NCBI RefSeq assembly: GCF_001458195.1
Contig: NZ_CYPU01000018.1
Location: 83,175-147,174 of the forward strand
DNA: 64,000 nucleotides
Direction: 5' to 3'
DNA from: Ruegeria atlantica
GTDB taxonomy: Bacteria > Pseudomonadota > Alphaproteobacteria > Rhodobacterales > Rhodobacteraceae
In this document: in pieces, positions 26,554-34,084 of the stretch
How the letters are laid out: each line of letters opens with the position of its first letter
Position numbering within the stretch: the first letter of the stretch is position 1
The notes under the pieces: generated by a model
Databases searched by the model: none
Seen by the model: only the letters and a program-made list of their open reading frames with translations
Told to the model about the DNA's origin: nothing
Made by a program: the position numbers and the translations under genes

Positions 26554-27615
26554 TTAGTCATAACTAACCGCAAGCTTGTCCGTCGTGGCAACCGCCTGGC
26601 AAGACAGGACCGCACCTTTCGCGATCTCATTATCATCCAAAGCGGTTCGCGCCCGCATATGAACTGCGCCCTTTTTCACCTGACACCGGCACGCGCCGCA
26701 GACCCCAGACTGGCAGGAATATGGCGGCTCCAACCCCGCCTGTTGAACAGCTTGTAAGATCGTCTGACCGGATGCCATCTGAACCGATTGTCGCTGACCG
26801 TTCAGCGTTATGTCCACAACAGCATCAACGCCCTTGATACTGTCATCGGTCTCTTGCACGCCGCCGTAGCTTTCCATGTGAATCCGATTGGCAGGTATAT
26901 CCAAAGACATAAGCGCGTCTCGAACCGCTTTGTTCATCCCGCCGGGACCACAGATGTAGTACTGGGCATTCTGGGCATAAGGCGGATTTTCTGTGATCAG
27001 CGCCTCGATCGCATCCTTGTCGATGACACCCCGGCGCCAATAAGCGAAACTGGACCACATTGAGGGTTTGGACAAAAGGTGATGCACCGTCAGGCGTTCA
27101 GAAAAAGCCTGCTGGTATGCGGCAAACTCATCTTTGAACAGGATACTGTCTGCGTTCGCATTACCATAAGCCAGATGTGCAACCGACCAAGGTTCGGCCA
27201 AAAGCACGGACTGAAGCATGGAATGCAACGGGGTGATGCCACTGCCAGCCCCAAATAAGTAGTGTGTGCGCCGTTCCTCCGGGTCTGTATCCAGACAAAA
27301 ACTGCCAAATGGCGGCATGACGTCGATCACATCACCCTTTTGAACCGTATCGTTGATATGGTTGCTGACGAGCCCCTTTTTCACCCGTTTGACGGTGATA
27401 CGCAGCGGATCCCCTGAGACGGGCGAAGACGAGATCGAATAACTTCTGCGCACCTCTTCACCTTTAATCCAAAAGCGAAGGGTCAGGTGCTGACCGGCAC
27501 GCCAGGCAAAGTCTTGGGCCAGATGTGGCGGCACGTCGAACATGACGGATTTGGCCTGCCCGCCGATCTCGTTGCGCGTTTCAAGCACCTCAAGCGGGTG
27601 AAAATCTCTGGTCAT
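26554..27615 (-). CDS. Oxygenase reductase: FAD/NAD(P) domain plus C-terminal 2Fe-2S ferredoxin
   Basis: Reductase of 353 residues passing electrons from NAD(P)H to the Rieske oxygenase. The FAD domain has RRSYSISSSP, the NAD domain GAGSGITPLHSML and YYICGPGGMN, and the C-terminal plant-type ferredoxin has CQSGVCGACRC and the last cysteine in LSCQAV. This order is that of GbcB, CntB/YeaX-like and PaaE reductases. The start at 27615 follows CGGAGG; an ATG 24 bases upstream is less well placed. It is the last gene of the leftward operon, 83 bases after the ABC membrane gene. Confidence 0.92.
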   Translation of the reverse strand: MTRDFHPLEVLETRNEIGGQAKSVMFDVPPHLAQDFAWRAGQHLTLRFWIKGEEVRRSYSISSSPVSGDPLRITVKRVKKGLVSNHINDTVQKGDVIDVMPPFGSFCLDTDPEERRTHYLFGAGSGITPLHSMLQSVLLAEPWSVAHLAYGNANADSILFKDEFAAYQQAFSERLTVHHLLSKPSMWSSFAYWRRGVIDKDAIEALITENPPYAQNAQYYICGPGGMNKAVRDALMSLDIPANRIHMESYGGVQETDDSIKGVDAVVDITLNGQRQSVQMASGQTILQAVQQAGLEPPYSCQSGVCGACRCQVKKGAVHMRARTALDDNEIAKGAVLSCQAVATTDKLAVSYD

Positions 27616-27698
27616 TTGAGCCTCCGAAATTCGTGCCATGCGAATGGGCAGGATGTGTGATGATACCCGATACGGGCCGGGTGTTTGAATTGAACGGA

Positions 27699-28574
27699 TT
27701 AGGCATTGGCGCCCAGTTTCGATGCCGCCGCGTTGATCCGTTTGGTGATCTCAGACAAGCGCGCGAGGCTTTGCAGGACCATCGGTAAAACCACAACCGA
27801 TTGCACAAACGCGAACGAATAGGTGACAACCGAGAAGATCTGCCCTGCCGTCGCCCCGCTTTGCGTCGCTGCAAACCACAGGTTGAAGGCCAGCATGCTG
27901 AGCAAGACAGCAAAAATCGCAGCGTAGACAAGCGCCTCGGAATCCGACAACCGAACCTCATGCGTGCGCAATCGAAACAAGTGTTGGTCGATCTTTTTCA
28001 AATCCATGCTTTGCAACGCAGTCACCTGTCTTTCTGACTGGTGGTTCAACAGCCCATTCAGGCGGAAGAAGCGACGCGAAAACAGGGTGAAGATGATCAG
28101 GATAATCACCGCAGCGGCCCCTGCGGCGGTGGCAAGTGCCCCGTGAAAGGACATCAGAATACCGACCGAGACCAGAACCTGGACGACCGCACCCATCGAT
28201 TCAGGGGCCTCATTCTCCAGAAAATCAACCAGTTCGCGGGCCATCAGCACCTGCGCATTTAGCACCGAGACCTCGCGTCCCGCATCCCGTTTGGCCTGCG
28301 CCTTACCCAATTCGACGCGGATCGTGCCATAGGCCCGGGTGTCGTAAATTCGGCGCAACGTCGACACAACCAGCAGCGCTGCCATCGCAACACCGAAATA
28401 GATGAACGACGTGTAGTCCCCATTCGACAGACCGTCGATCGAATAGCCGATCAACAGGGGAAGGAGAGTAAACAACCCCGTTTCAACCAGGGTCAGACCC
28501 CAGGTCGTTGCGATCTTTGTGCGGAAAACCCGCAGCAAGGTCGCAATCGACAACCGGTCGTCGGAGTTGATCAT
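27699..28574 (-). CDS. ABC-exporter-type transmembrane protein without ATPase domain
   Basis: A 291-residue membrane protein resembling only the six-span transmembrane part of type I ABC exporters (ABC six-transmembrane-domain family). Hydrophobic segments lie at about residues 19-45, 55-75, 125-145, 150-165 and 225-275. No Walker A, signature or Walker B motif is present, and no ATPase gene is near. The ATG at 28574 overlaps the stop of the Rieske gene as ATGA, so it is translated with it. Such orphan domains are known in Rhodobacterales but have no assigned role; here it could move the oxygenase substrate with an ATPase encoded elsewhere, or act without one. Confidence 0.8.
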   Translation of the reverse strand: MINSDDRLSIATLLRVFRTKIATTWGLTLVETGLFTLLPLLIGYSIDGLSNGDYTSFIYFGVAMAALLVVSTLRRIYDTRAYGTIRVELGKAQAKRDAGREVSVLNAQVLMARELVDFLENEAPESMGAVVQVLVSVGILMSFHGALATAAGAAAVIILIIFTLFSRRFFRLNGLLNHQSERQVTALQSMDLKKIDQHLFRLRTHEVRLSDSEALVYAAIFAVLLSMLAFNLWFAATQSGATAGQIFSVVTYSFAFVQSVVVLPMVLQSLARLSEITKRINAAASKLGANA

Positions 28575-29722
28575 TCTTCTTGCAACCAATCGCGAACGAC
28601 CCTTTGGTGTTGAACCACGGGGCTTTCCCCAACGGCGGCTGGACCGACCTCAAAATAGGGCGATGTCAGGGATTTCTGTTGCTGTTCACAGGCATAGATG
28701 TCCTCTTGCGTGAAATCGCCCGAGGCCATCGGATCGTTTTCATCATACGCATCATCACCGTCATATTTGCCTTTGATACCAAAATTGTTCCAGAAAGACG
28801 CCGACCGGGTGGCCTGTTTCGAAAACTCCCAACCCGAGGCATTGGCAACACGCGTCCGGTTCAGAATCCGCGTCCTGTCCGGAGCAAGCGGGGTGATGAT
28901 AAAGACGTTCCACACGTCCTCTGACGCGCCAATTCCGACCCCTGGAAATAGCATCGGCACCCATGCACCATTCTGATCTTCGGGAACGACCCGCGGCATC
29001 TGAAGCTTTTTGTTCTGATCTTTGGCGAACTCTTCGACCGGCGGCTCCCAAAAGATGTAGTGCGGCCCGTACCAACCATATTGCGCATTGGCGTGGTCAT
29101 ACATCTGCAACGTGTTCGAATGCAGGTGACTCAGATGGTAGACGTCGATGTAATTCTCGACGACGATCTTCCAATTGGCCTTGATTTCATAGGTGTTAGA
29201 GGTGTCCTCGTGTTCCACCAGCTCTTCTGGCACGTGTGGTCCGACCTTATCGTCCACGTCGCCGAACCATTTCATGATCGACCCTGCGTTCGGGTCGGGA
29301 TGCACAAACAACATACCTTTCCAGATATCGACCGAAGCAGGCTTCAGGCCAAGGCAGGATTTGTCGACGGACTTATATTCGCGATGCTCATCCGGGACCG
29401 AGATCAGGTTGCCCTCAAGATCATAGGTCCAGTCATGATAGGGGCAGGTCAGCGCTTTTTGGGTCTTTCCCACGGCGCGGATCAATTGGGTGCCCCGATG
29501 TCTGCAGATGTTGTGGAAGGCCCGCAGCCTGCGATCCCTACCCATGACGATAAACAGGTTGTTCAGTCCTGCCTGAACCGAAAGGTAGTGGCCCGGCTCG
29601 GGCAAGTCCCCCATGAAGCCAGCAAACCGCCACGTCTTCGAAAATATCTCGCGTTGCTCGCGATCGAACCAGTCCTGCGACGTATACGCTTCTACGGGCA
29701 GTTCATGGTACATTTGCGGCAT
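28571..29722 (-). CDS. Rieske-type aromatic-ring-hydroxylating / quaternary-amine oxygenase, large subunit
   Basis: Oxygenase alpha subunit of 383 residues. The Rieske cluster is bound by C73, H75 (CRHRG) and C93, H96 (CPYHDW). The mononuclear iron site is in NYIDVYHLSHLH, with His196 and His201 and the bridging Asp193. Its overall type is nearer to glycine-betaine (GbcA), carnitine (CntA) and stachydrine oxygenases than to true ring hydroxylases, and its reductase partner lies in the same operon. The start at 29722 follows GAGGAGGGGACAGC; earlier ATGs back to 29839 lack a ribosome site. The TetR-like operator lies 126 bases upstream. The substrate is not determined by the sequence. Confidence 0.9.
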   Translation of the reverse strand: MPQMYHELPVEAYTSQDWFDREQREIFSKTWRFAGFMGDLPEPGHYLSVQAGLNNLFIVMGRDRRLRAFHNICRHRGTQLIRAVGKTQKALTCPYHDWTYDLEGNLISVPDEHREYKSVDKSCLGLKPASVDIWKGMLFVHPDPNAGSIMKWFGDVDDKVGPHVPEELVEHEDTSNTYEIKANWKIVVENYIDVYHLSHLHSNTLQMYDHANAQYGWYGPHYIFWEPPVEEFAKDQNKKLQMPRVVPEDQNGAWVPMLFPGVGIGASEDVWNVFIITPLAPDRTRILNRTRVANASGWEFSKQATRSASFWNNFGIKGKYDGDDAYDENDPMASGDFTQEDIYACEQQQKSLTSPYFEVGPAAVGESPVVQHQRVVRDWLQEE

Positions 29723-29847
29723 GCTGTCCCCTCCTCGGGCCGTCGTCTTCACGGTTGGCAAGCTGAGCATTTTGACCTCAGCAACCGTGTTAAACACATG
29801 CTGGATCTTACGATGCTTCGAAGCGAGATAGGCATACAATCAGATGC

Positions 29848-29861
29848 TGTCAATTGTGACA
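29848..29861. promoter_or_regulatory. Second TetR operator core, before the Rieske operon
   Basis: TGTCAATTGTGACA has the same TGTCA-N4-TGACA core and spacing as the perfect palindrome before tetR at 25861-25890. The outer arms are less conserved. It lies in the divergent region between the Rieske gene and the LysR gene. Confidence 0.65.
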
Positions 29862-30058
29862 ATCTAAATTATGCAACCTTTCTGCAAATCGGGCATTAGG
29901 CCGGACAACTTAGGGGCAGGTGCGTTTGTTGCGCTCAGGTGTGGCAGTTACAAAGTTATACCGTGCTGATAATCTTTGAGGCGGACGACCAACAAGATTT
30001 TTGAGCAAAGCGCATATAACTGCAAGAAAACGGGGAAATTCATGAGCAGACCGAATAG

Positions 30059-30969
30059 ATGGTAACGCAACGCCGCCTCTTCCCCTCAATCTCATCACTC
30101 CGCGCCCTTGAAGCGCTGGATCGCTTAGGCTCGGCTTCTGCGGTCGCTGATGAGCTTGCCCTCACCCAAAGCGCCGTCAGCCGGCAATTGCAAACATTGG
30201 AAGCCCAGCTAGGTGTCGATCTGATCCGCGGGATCGCAAACGCCTGCTGCTGACCCCTGTTGCGCAGGAATATGTATCCGAGGTCCGGCAAGGTCTGAAC
30301 CAGATCGCTCAGGCCTCGTTAAAGCTGCACGTGGCTCCTATAGGCGGCACCCTGAACCTTGCGATTTTGCCTACGTTCGGAATGCGGTGGCTGGTGCCCA
30401 GATTGCCGGAATTTGCCCGCATGCACCCGGAAATAACCATCAACATGTCGACCCGTCTGCGTCCGTTCAGCTTCACCTCTGAACCCTTCGACGCGGCGCT
30501 GCATTTTGGTGAACCCGATTGGCCCGGCACGGATCGGCTGCTGGTGCGAGTGGAAAGTGTATTGCCAGTTTGCGCGCCATCCCTGCTGCCCAAAGGCGCG
30601 CCTTTATCACCGCGAGATCCGCTGAAACTACCATTGCTGCGCATCCATACCCGGCCCCACGCTTGGCAAGAATGGTTCAGTCATATGGGGACCAGCCATC
30701 CCGACGCATTGCACGTAACGATTTACGATCAATACACAACGATCAATCAGGCGGCGGTTCACGGTCTTGGCGTTGCTTTGTTGCCCAACTATTTGATCGA
30801 ACAGGACCTCGCGACAGGCAAACTGATCGCAGCCTTCCCGGACGAGGTTGAGATGACGGGCGCCTACTATCTTGTTTGGCCAAAAACCAAGTCGGACGAC
30901 CCGTCGCTGCGCAGCTTTCGTCACTGGTTGTCCACGCAGGCCCAAACCGAAGAGGGCCTGCCCCGCTGA
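30059..30969 (+). pseudogene. LysR-family regulator with a one-base frameshift
   Basis: A GcvA-like LysR regulator of about 303 residues split by a frameshift. Frame 1 gives the helix-turn-helix (LGSASAVADELALTQSAVSR) up to GVDLIRG at about 30230; the following residues (DRKRLLLTPVAQEYVSEV) and the whole effector domain to RHWLSTQAQTEEGL are in the next frame. Loss of one G from a run (CGCGGGGAT to CGCGGGAT) near 30230 explains it exactly. Everything else is intact, so this is either a very recent mutation or a sequencing error. Its divergent position suggests a former role for the Rieske operon. Confidence 0.85.
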
Positions 30970-31313
30970 CGGCGTCGAATGCGATCCGACTTGGCAATCA
31001 CAAAGTTTCCGTCAGCAATGACGCCGCCCGCTTCAAATCGGTACGCCAATTTGACAGCGCATCAAATGCGGCCAGTGAATCAAGGGACAGGAAGATCGTT
31101 GACCAGTGAACAGAACCTGCACTTTGCGCGCATCGTGTCAGACAGGGCGAAAATCACAAAAAAAGCGAAATCCGGTTTGAACGCTGCTTTGCTGGCCTCG
31201 ACGAAAACCCAAAAATTTCAGACACCTATCTTGCCGTCTAATACCTTGGTCTTGCGGGAAGGACATAGCTTTGATTATTATAGTACGAACAATTGAATCA
31301 GGCAGGTGCCGTC
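30970..31313. other. Intergenic region before marR, no gene recognised
   Basis: About 340 bases with no family-like reading frame. An A+T-rich stretch (TTATTATAGTACG around 31276) is a plausible promoter for the MarR gene but no clear palindrome was found. Confidence 0.4.
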
Positions 31314-31739
31314 ATGACAGAATCGATTGAAAGCTATGCGCTTGACGAGCAAGTCGGCTATCTTTTGCGGCTGGCCAATCAGCGCCATGCGTCGATTTTC
31401 CAGTTACACACACTGGACGGTCTGACGCCCACCCAGTTTGCGGCACTGATTCGCATTGCCGATTTGGGCAAGTGCTCTCAAAACCGGTTGGGGCGGCTGG
31501 CGGCGATGGATGTTGCGACGATAAAAGGAGTCGTTGATCGTCTGCGTAAAAAAGGATTTGCGGTTGTCGAACCCGATCCGGGCGACAAGCGACGCACGCT
31601 GATTTCGCTATCCCCCGAAGGCGAGACCATGGTCGCGCGCATGAAGGATGTTGGTCAGCAGATCACCAACGCAACGCTTAAGCCACTGACAGCCGCCGAA
31701 CAGCGCAACCTGATTCGGATTTTGCGCAAAATCTCATGA
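31314..31739 (+). CDS. MarR-family transcriptional regulator
   Basis: Winged-helix regulator of 141 residues. MarR features are the N-terminal helices (LDEQVGYLLRLANQRHASIF), the recognition region (RLAAMDVATIKGVVDRLRKK) and the wing RTLISLSPEG, preceded by DPGDKR. The start MTESIESYAL is preferred over an ATG-like codon seven residues upstream. Its 3' end overlaps the tail of a broken CoA-transferase gene read towards it. The regulated genes are unknown and may have been lost with the IS insertion. Confidence 0.88.
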   Translation: MTESIESYALDEQVGYLLRLANQRHASIFQLHTLDGLTPTQFAALIRIADLGKCSQNRLGRLAAMDVATIKGVVDRLRKKGFAVVEPDPGDKRRTLISLSPEGETMVARMKDVGQQITNATLKPLTAAEQRNLIRILRKIS

Positions 31740-32030
31740 TTTGACGGGCCGTATGGCCGATGCTTTATCCAATTGCAATTCAGAGCGGGAAAACCGGATC
31801 GGAGTGCGCGGATCGGGCACGCCGGGTTGTTCAAGGGTCGCCAACAGATCGGCCTTGGTCCATTCCAGACAGGAATTCGTTAGCAATTCAGTCAATGCGG
31901 CGTGATCTTCCACACGGTCCGCGTTGGACGAGAACCGTGTATCATCGATCAACTCTGACTGGCCCAGTATTTCACAAAGCCTTGCATATTGCCGGTCGTT
32001 GCCACAGGCGATGATGATGTGCGCTGTCCG
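31734..32030 (-). pseudogene. C-terminal stump of a CaiB/BaiF CoA-transferase gene
   Basis: About 99 residues of the C-terminus of a class III CoA-transferase (CaiB/BaiF) are readable: AHIIIACGNDRQYARLCEIL, DDTRFSSNADRVEDHAALTE and LEQPGVPDPRTPIRFS are family blocks near the end of the protein. The roughly 300 upstream residues are absent; the frame runs into the insertion sequence at about 32040. The gene has no start of its own and should be inactive. Confidence 0.8.
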
Positions 32031-32091
32031 TCATCGAATGATTTGGAACATGAGAGTTTGATTGGTTTTGGAGGCTCGCTGTAGTTTCAAT

Positions 32092-33072
32092 TTACGCCGC
32101 GTTTTGATGATGCAGCAAGCGGCGTTTTTGGATTGTCTGGTGTTTGATTTCCTTTCTGCGTCTGAGGATAGTTTCGGCCCGACCGAAGCATACATCGGCG
32201 GGTGTCAAATTGCCGATGCTCTCGTGGTATCGGTTGTGGTTGTAATGATCGATGAAGTCGCCGATGGCCTGTTCGAGCGCTCCGGGCAGATAGTAGTTTT
32301 CCAGCAGGATACGGTTCTTCAGGGTCTGGTGCCATCGTTCGATCTTGCCCTGTGTCTGCGGATGGTTCGGGGCACCGCGAACGTGATCCATGCCCAGATC
32401 TTCAAGCCATCTCGCCAGATCACCAGAGATATAACTGCTTCCATTGTCGCTGAGCAGACGGGGCTTGTGAACAACGGAGGCGCTGTCGCAACCTGATGTT
32501 GCCAGGGCGTCTTCCAACGTTTCCATGACATCGTCAGCTTTCATCGTGGTGCACAGCCGCCAAGCGACAACATAGCGGCTGTAGTCATCGAGTATGGTTA
32601 AAAGATAAAACCAGCCCCAGCCGACGACCTTTAGATAGGTGAAGTCAGTCTGCCAAAGCTGGTTTGGCCGAACAGTCTTCTCATGAAATTCGTCCGCCGC
32701 TTTAATGGTAATGTACGCTGGGCCAGTGACCAGATCCTGCGCCTTCAGAAGTCTGTAAACGCTGGCCTCGGAGACAAAGTAGCGCCTGGTGTCGTTGAAC
32801 CGCACTGCGAGCTCGCGTGGTGATAACTCGGGCTCCTCCAGAGCCAACTCCACGATCTGCTTACGCACCTTGTCGGGGATGCGGTTCCAAGCTCTGCCTG
32901 GCCGGAAATGGCGATCCTCAAGCCCGGCCTCGCCGAGAGACAGATACCTGTCGTACCAGCGGTAGAACGTCGTTCTGGGGATACCAAGCTTTTCCAGAGT
33001 GCGTTTGATCGGCAGGTGTGTTCCCTCAACCACCTGGATGATCTCAAGCTTCTCGGATGCAGGGTATCTCAT
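32092..33072 (-). CDS. IS3-family transposase OrfB (DDE integrase)
   Basis: Catalytic transposase of 326 residues. It has an N-terminal helix-turn-helix region (LEKLGIPRTTFYRWYDRYLS) and the retroviral-integrase core with the DDE triad in WQTDFTYLKV, LLSDNGSSYI and QGKIERWHQTL. It starts with ATGA overlapping the orfA stop, an arrangement for translational coupling rather than the -1 frameshift of classical IS3. The frame is intact, so the element may still be active. Confidence 0.93.
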   Translation of the reverse strand: MRYPASEKLEIIQVVEGTHLPIKRTLEKLGIPRTTFYRWYDRYLSLGEAGLEDRHFRPGRAWNRIPDKVRKQIVELALEEPELSPRELAVRFNDTRRYFVSEASVYRLLKAQDLVTGPAYITIKAADEFHEKTVRPNQLWQTDFTYLKVVGWGWFYLLTILDDYSRYVVAWRLCTTMKADDVMETLEDALATSGCDSASVVHKPRLLSDNGSSYISGDLARWLEDLGMDHVRGAPNHPQTQGKIERWHQTLKNRILLENYYLPGALEQAIGDFIDHYNHNRYHESIGNLTPADVCFGRAETILRRRKEIKHQTIQKRRLLHHQNAA

Positions 33073-33440
33073 TCGTCGTCCCCATCCTCGAACATGCCTT
33101 TTTTGAGCAGCCTGTTCTCAAGGGTCAGGTCGGCTACCACCTCTTTCAGCGCCGACGATTCCGCCTTCAGATCCTTCACCTCGGAACTGGTGGCTTGGCG
33201 CGCCGTGTCCTCAGCCAATCGCTTCTTGCCTGCCTCAAGAAACTCTTTCGACCTGCTATAATAAAGGCTCGTAGCTATTCCTTCTCGGTGGCACAGTTCG
33301 GCAATGCTGTCTTCACCACGAAGCCCGTCTAAAACAATGCGGATCTTCTCCTCTGCCGAATGTTGGCGCCGAGTCTTCCTGCGGATGTCTTTGACGACCC
33401 TCTCTGCCGACGCTTTCTGTTTCTCGGATTTCATTCTCAT
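33069..33440 (-). CDS. IS3-family transposase OrfA (helix-turn-helix)
   Basis: DNA-binding protein of 123 residues: HTH region HSAEEKIRIVLDGLRGEDSI with AELCHREGIATSLYYSR, then a C-terminal coiled coil (LKAESSALKEVVADLTLENR) for multimerisation with OrfB. The start at 33440 follows a GTGGAG site; an ATG six bases downstream is an alternative. Confidence 0.9.
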   Translation of the reverse strand: MRMKSEKQKASAERVVKDIRRKTRRQHSAEEKIRIVLDGLRGEDSIAELCHREGIATSLYYSRSKEFLEAGKKRLAEDTARQATSSEVKDLKAESSALKEVVADLTLENRLLKKGMFEDGDDE

Positions 33441-33519
33441 CTCCACTCTCTGATGGTTACGATGAGCCTGAAATCCTCCACTTCCCAATCAACCTACTCT
33501 GATCCATAGGTGGTGATGA

Positions 33520-33822
33520 CAGACAAATCTGGTCTATTCGGAAACACGGTACTTGTCTGCCGAGAACCGCGCGCGTGTATTTGATATGGAGCGTGAATTT
33601 ATGGGCCGCTGTAAAGGCAACCTGGACAAAGAGGTCGAGCAGAAAGTGTTCCGCCCCATGAACACAGAGCTGATGGCCAATTATCTGTATTTCCTTTGTA
33701 ATGTCTGGTCACTCCGGCATTGGAGCATCGGAAAGTTTCCGAAAAGCGAGATCTGGACCAGTCTGAAGGCGCTTGTAATGGATGGCGTTTTGGTCAGGGC
33801 TGCTCCCTCCAAGAAATCCTGA
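33520..33822 (+). pseudogene. C-terminal stump of a TetR-family regulator
   Basis: An open frame from 33520 without its own start reads QTNLVYSETRYLSAENRARV and ends NYLYFLCNVWSLRHWSIGKF and a short tail. This is the ligand-binding half of a TetR regulator; the helix-turn-helix half is missing and the frame abuts the right end of the insertion sequence. It is unrelated to the CoA-transferase stump on the other side. Confidence 0.7.
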
Positions 33823-33906
33823 GCGAACCATCGACAGCTCTGGGTGGTTGATGCACAAGCGCTTAGGCAATCAAGTCGCAAATCGCTGTCGCTTCCGGGC
33901 GATTTG

Positions 33907-33926
33907 GTCGCAAACCAACTTGCGAC
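33907..33926. promoter_or_regulatory. Inverted repeat upstream of hyuA
   Basis: GTCGCAA-N6-TTGCGAC is a perfect 7-base inverted repeat 159 bases upstream of hyuA; a third copy of GTCGCAAA begins at about 33871. It may be an operator for the hydantoinase operon. The regulator is not known. Confidence 0.45.
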
Positions 33927-34084
33927 ACATCTTGGGCGTGTCAAACTGCGTGCATGACACCGCTTTGTAGTCCTAACCCTCTGGATCGCCGCGCAACCGG
34001 TTGTGACCTCGTCGTAAGTTGATGATGGCAGGCGCTCTGCGCCCTTTGCCATCTGCCCAGACAACGGACAACTCGGACACTCTC

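Larger units (their letters stand above)
32044..33506 (-). mobile_element. IS3-family insertion sequence, two ORFs
   Basis: About 1.46 kb with imperfect terminal inverted repeats: the left end starts TGGAACATGAGAGTTTGATT and the right end, read inwards, starts TGGATCAGAGTAGGTTGATT, both continuing with GG and a GGAGG block. It carries overlapping orfA and orfB. No target duplication is seen (left flank ends GATT, right flank starts TAGG), and the flanks belong to unrelated truncated genes, so a deletion or recombination followed the insertion. Ends are given to within a few bases. Confidence 0.8.

Noticed and set aside
32030..32040. Outer matches GTCCGTCATC (left) and GATGACAGAC (right) as the true IS3 ends
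   Set aside because: The left copy is part of the readable CaiB frame and the right copy lies at the TetR frame; the longer TGGA(A/T)CA repeats inside are better ends. The match is probably chance.
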